Below, in pieces: positions 6,057-7,504 of a stretch of 7,504 nt of DNA. How positions within the stretch are numbered: the stretch's first letter is position 1; each line of letters starts with the position of its first letter. The translations under genes and the position numbers were made by a program. The notes beneath the pieces are model-generated. The model was not told where the DNA came from. It saw only the letters and a program-made list of their open reading frames with translations, and ran no database searches. The DNA is from G001797105 sp964528155 (GTDB lineage: Bacteria; Chloroflexota; Anaerolineae; Anaerolineales; E44-bin32): contig CAZGRL010000156.1 of assembly GCA_964528155.1 (NCBI GenBank), forward strand, positions 1 to 7,504, in the 5' to 3' direction.

Positions 6057-6319
6057 GGGGGCTCCCGCCTCTGCGGCTTGGCGCCCAGGCAGCCTACCGG
6101 GGGTCCAGAACAGCCCATGCCCGACTGCCTGAGGCCGTCACTTGATAGGATGGCCGGCCCCCCGGCCTCAGCGGATCCCGGAGGGGCAAATCCGCACCTG
6201 GGCGACCCGGGCTCCGGTCTCATCCCGCGTCTCTCGGCTAGATCAACCAGGAATGGTCCTGACCTGGGCGTCGGTGCTGCCGCCCAGGCTGGCCCGCAGA
6301 CGGAGCTCATGTCCTCCGC
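6057..6319. other. Hairpin-rich non-coding stretch downstream of moaA
   Basis: No credible gene lies between the SWIM promoter region and the moaA stop. Open frames here are GC-bias artefacts with low-complexity Pro/Gly/Arg-rich products. The stretch is dense in perfect inverted repeats: CAGGCAG (6086-6092) with CTGCCTG (6125-6131); TGAGGCCG (6130-6137) with CGGCCTCA (6163-6170), competing with GGCCGG (6152-6157) and CCGGCC (6162-6167); and GCGGAT (6171-6176) with ATCCGC (6190-6195). The 8-mer CCTGGGCG or its complement occurs four times (6082, 6197, 6263 and 6281). It could be a structured RNA, the 3' region of moaA, or a decayed repeat. Confidence 0.4.
6248..6288 (-). terminator. Two consecutive stem-loops after moaA
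   Basis: CCTGGGCG (6263-6270) and CGCCCAGG (6281-6288) form a perfect 8-bp stem with a 10-nt loop. CAGGA (6248-6252) and TCCTG (6257-6261) form a second 5-bp stem immediately after it in the direction of transcription. They begin about 30 bp past the moaA stop codon. No T-tract follows, so they may end moaA transcription only with Rho, or protect the 3' end. Confidence 0.35.
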
Positions 6320-7324
6320 CTAGCCTCCGATGAACGACATTTCGACCTTGTGGAGATCCTTCGTTTCCGCTCCGCGGATCTCCGAATAGCGGTCGGCCCG
6401 CCGGAGCCACACACCTCCCACAGCTGAGGCGATCTCCGCATCTGACGCCCCACTCCTGAGCAGCCCTCTCAGGTCGAAGCCCTGGGTGGCGAACAGGCAT
6501 GTGTAGAGCGATCCGTCGGCCGAGAGTCGCGCCCGGGTGCAATCGGCACAGAAGGCCTGCGTGACCGAGGCTACAATCCCGAACTCGCCGCCGCCATCGA
6601 GGTATCGCCATCGCTTGGCGACCTCGCCTCGATAAGACGGCTCGACCGGCTCGATCGCCATTTCAGAACCGATCCGTCGTACGATTTGCGCCGCCGATAC
6701 AACATCATCCAGGCGCCACCCATTCGTGTTCCCCACATCCATATACTCAATGAAGCGCAGGATGTGCCCGGTGCCGTGGAAGTGACGCGCCATCGGTAAC
6801 ACGCTGTCTTCATTGACACCACGCTTCACAACCATGTTGATCTTGATGGGCGACAGCCCGGCCTCGGCCGCAGCCTTGATCCCATCCAGGACTCTTGCTA
6901 CAGGGAAGTCGACATCGTTCATCGCCATGAAGACGGCATCATCAAGCGAATCCAGGCTGACCGAGATTCGATCCAACCCGGCCTGCGCCAGTCCGACCGC
7001 CTTCTTCCCCAACAGCGACCCGTTGGTCGTCAGCGTCAACTCGATTTCTGGAAGTCGCGCCAGCATCGCCACCAGGGTCTCAATATCACGGCGCAGGAGA
7101 GGCTCTCCGCCTGTCAGACGGATCTTCTTCAGACCAAAGCCGGAAAAGATCCGGGCGAGCCGCTCGATCTCCTCGAAGGACAGCACCATGTCCTTCGCCA
7201 GGAACACATAATCCCGGCCGAAGACTTCTTTCGGCATACAGTAGCGGCAGCGGAAGTTGCAGCGGTCGGTCACGGAGGTGCGCAAATCTCGCAGCGACCT
7301 TCCGAACGTGTCATTGATTTCCAA
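6320..7324 (-). CDS. moaA: GTP 3',8-cyclase MoaA (molybdenum cofactor biosynthesis)
   Basis: This radical SAM enzyme catalyses the first step of molybdopterin synthesis, converting GTP to (8S)-3',8-cyclo-7,8-dihydro-GTP, which MoaC then turns into cPMP. Numbered from the TTG at 7324 (334 residues), the SAM-cluster motif CNFRCRYC has C22, C26 and C29, and GGEP is at 72-75. The second, substrate-binding 4Fe-4S cluster has C259, C262 and C276 (C-x2-C-x13-C), with R264 and R266 after C262. The essential C-terminal Gly-Gly (333-334) is present. The start TTG is chosen because GAAAGG (7331-7336) lies 6 nt upstream and the product begins EINDTFGRSLRDLRTSVTDRC as the family does. The frame could extend to a TTG at 7357 (345 residues), which lacks a ribosome site. 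No moaC, moaD or moaE is in view. Confidence 0.95.
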   Translation of the reverse strand: MEINDTFGRSLRDLRTSVTDRCNFRCRYCMPKEVFGRDYVFLAKDMVLSFEEIERLARIFSGFGLKKIRLTGGEPLLRRDIETLVAMLARLPEIELTLTTNGSLLGKKAVGLAQAGLDRISVSLDSLDDAVFMAMNDVDFPVARVLDGIKAAAEAGLSPIKINMVVKRGVNEDSVLPMARHFHGTGHILRFIEYMDVGNTNGWRLDDVVSAAQIVRRIGSEMAIEPVEPSYRGEVAKRWRYLDGGGEFGIVASVTQAFCADCTRARLSADGSLYTCLFATQGFDLRGLLRSGASDAEIASAVGGVWLRRADRYSEIRGAETKDLHKVEMSFIGG

Positions 7325-7358
7325 AGTCAGCCTTTCATCGCCCCGGGAGGTGCGCAAA

Positions 7359-7382
7359 CCGGGGAGTGAGTGTCATCCCCGG
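7359..7382 (-). other. Hairpin in the moaA leader
   Basis: CCGGGG (7359-7364) and CCCCGG (7377-7382) form a 6-bp GC stem with a 12-nt loop in the moaA 5' leader. On the minus strand the 3' arm (CCCCGG) can pair instead with a second CCGGGG at 7346-7341, so two exclusive folds exist upstream of the ribosome site. A 13-codon frame (ATG at 7376) also runs through it. The leader of about 82 nt seems too short for the known Moco riboswitch. Confidence 0.35.
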
Positions 7383-7402
7383 CGGCTTCGACGATCCCTT
7401 GA

Positions 7403-7427
7403 GCGTCATGTGATTCTATCATGACGC
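7403..7427. promoter_or_regulatory. Operator-like dyad framing the moaA -10 box
   Basis: GCGTCATG (7403-7410), nine bases, then CATGACGC (7420-7427) form a perfect 8-bp inverted repeat centred at 7415, which is also the centre of the -10 hexamer. A dimeric regulator bound here would block RNA polymerase. The regulator is unknown; the half-site does not match the FNR (TTGAT) consensus, nor ModE as I recall it. On the plus strand the same spacer contains TATCAT, so a divergent gene could be controlled too. Confidence 0.6.
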
Positions 7428-7441
7428 CCGATCGATCACAA
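7413..7441 (-). promoter_or_regulatory. moaA promoter
   Basis: On the minus strand the -35 is TTGTGA (7441-7436, 4/6). The spacer is 17 nt and the -10 is TAGAAT (7418-7413, 5/6) with an extended TG (TGATAGAAT). Transcription should start near 7406, giving a leader of about 82 nt to the TTG at 7324. Confidence 0.75.
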
Positions 7442-7461
7442 CGGCGGCCGGGCGTGGGTGC

Positions 7462-7504
7462 ATGACAACAGGTGAGTATCCGGAGCCGTTGGGTATCGTT
7501 CGGG
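7462..7504 (+). CDS. Possible start of a divergent gene, cut by the window edge
   Basis: An ATG at 7462 opens a frame that stays open to the edge and encodes MTTGEYPEPLGIVR. There is no clear ribosome site (GGGTGC precedes it), and a GTG at 7472 in another frame is an alternative. Fourteen residues cannot identify a family. The position, divergent from moaA across a promoter region, makes a gene start plausible. Confidence 0.3.
   Translation, partial: MTTGEYPEPLGIVR

Noticed and set aside
6243..6290. SRP RNA, suggested by CCAGGTCAGG on the minus strand
   Set aside because: The GGAAGCAGC part of the conserved SRP hairpin does not follow, and the surrounding stems do not fit.
5960..6310. A 116-codon minus-strand frame downstream of moaA, with GGAGGA near its ATG
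   Set aside because: The ribosome site is too close to the ATG, the product is low-complexity Pro/Gly/Arg-rich, and the frame runs through the SWIM promoter, so it is probably not a gene.
6050..6310. RNase P RNA, suggested by GGTAGGCTGCCTGGGC on the minus strand resembling the E. coli GGTAGGCTGCTTGAGC segment
   Set aside because: The universally conserved GAGGAAAGTCC and ACAGAA-type segments are absent in the expected order, so the match is likely chance.
6015..6323. Plus-strand frames in the same intergenic stretch
   Set aside because: There are no ribosome sites, family motifs or coding-like composition, and they overlap the hairpins and promoter.

Overview
The window looks like a GC-rich bacterial chromosome segment. 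It is most likely from a Chloroflexota (Anaerolineae-like) organism. This is inferred from recalled similarity of the small SWIM zinc-finger protein to proteins I associate with that group, and from the Pro/Thr-rich linker behind a lipoprotein-type signal on the multiheme cytochrome. No rRNA or other firm taxonomic marker is present. All six well-supported genes lie on the minus strand.

Reading from right to left, in the direction of transcription: a possible divergent plus-strand gene is cut by the right edge (7462 onward). The molybdenum-cofactor gene moaA (6320-7324) has a clear promoter, and an 8-bp perfect inverted repeat frames its -10 box. A gene-free, hairpin-rich stretch (5863-6319) follows. 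It contains an almost consensus sigma70 promoter (5993-6021), a roughly 95-nt leader and an intrinsic terminator placed directly before the ribosome binding site of a short SWIM zinc-finger gene (5617-5862). A second strong terminator closes that gene (5561-5595).

Next is a two-gene operon joined by a 4-base ATGA overlap. It encodes a flippase-like integral membrane protein of the LPG-synthase/AglD family (4493-5506, TTG start) and a FAD-dependent amine-oxidase/HemY-like oxidoreductase (3129-4496). This pairing is consistent with a role in envelope lipid or glycolipid metabolism, but the substrate cannot be read from sequence. An M29 metallo-aminopeptidase (1921-3051) follows with its own extended -10 promoter. 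Then comes a five-heme c-type cytochrome, probably an exported lipoprotein (106-1827). The far left edge (1-55) resembles the right end of an insertion sequence.

The most interesting signals are regulatory. The first is the promoter-leader-terminator arrangement in front of the SWIM gene, which suggests transcription attenuation or a small RNA. The second is the operator-like dyad on the moaA promoter. The third is the unexplained structured intergenic DNA between moaA and the SWIM gene. No CRISPR array, tRNA, rRNA or recognisable defence system was seen.
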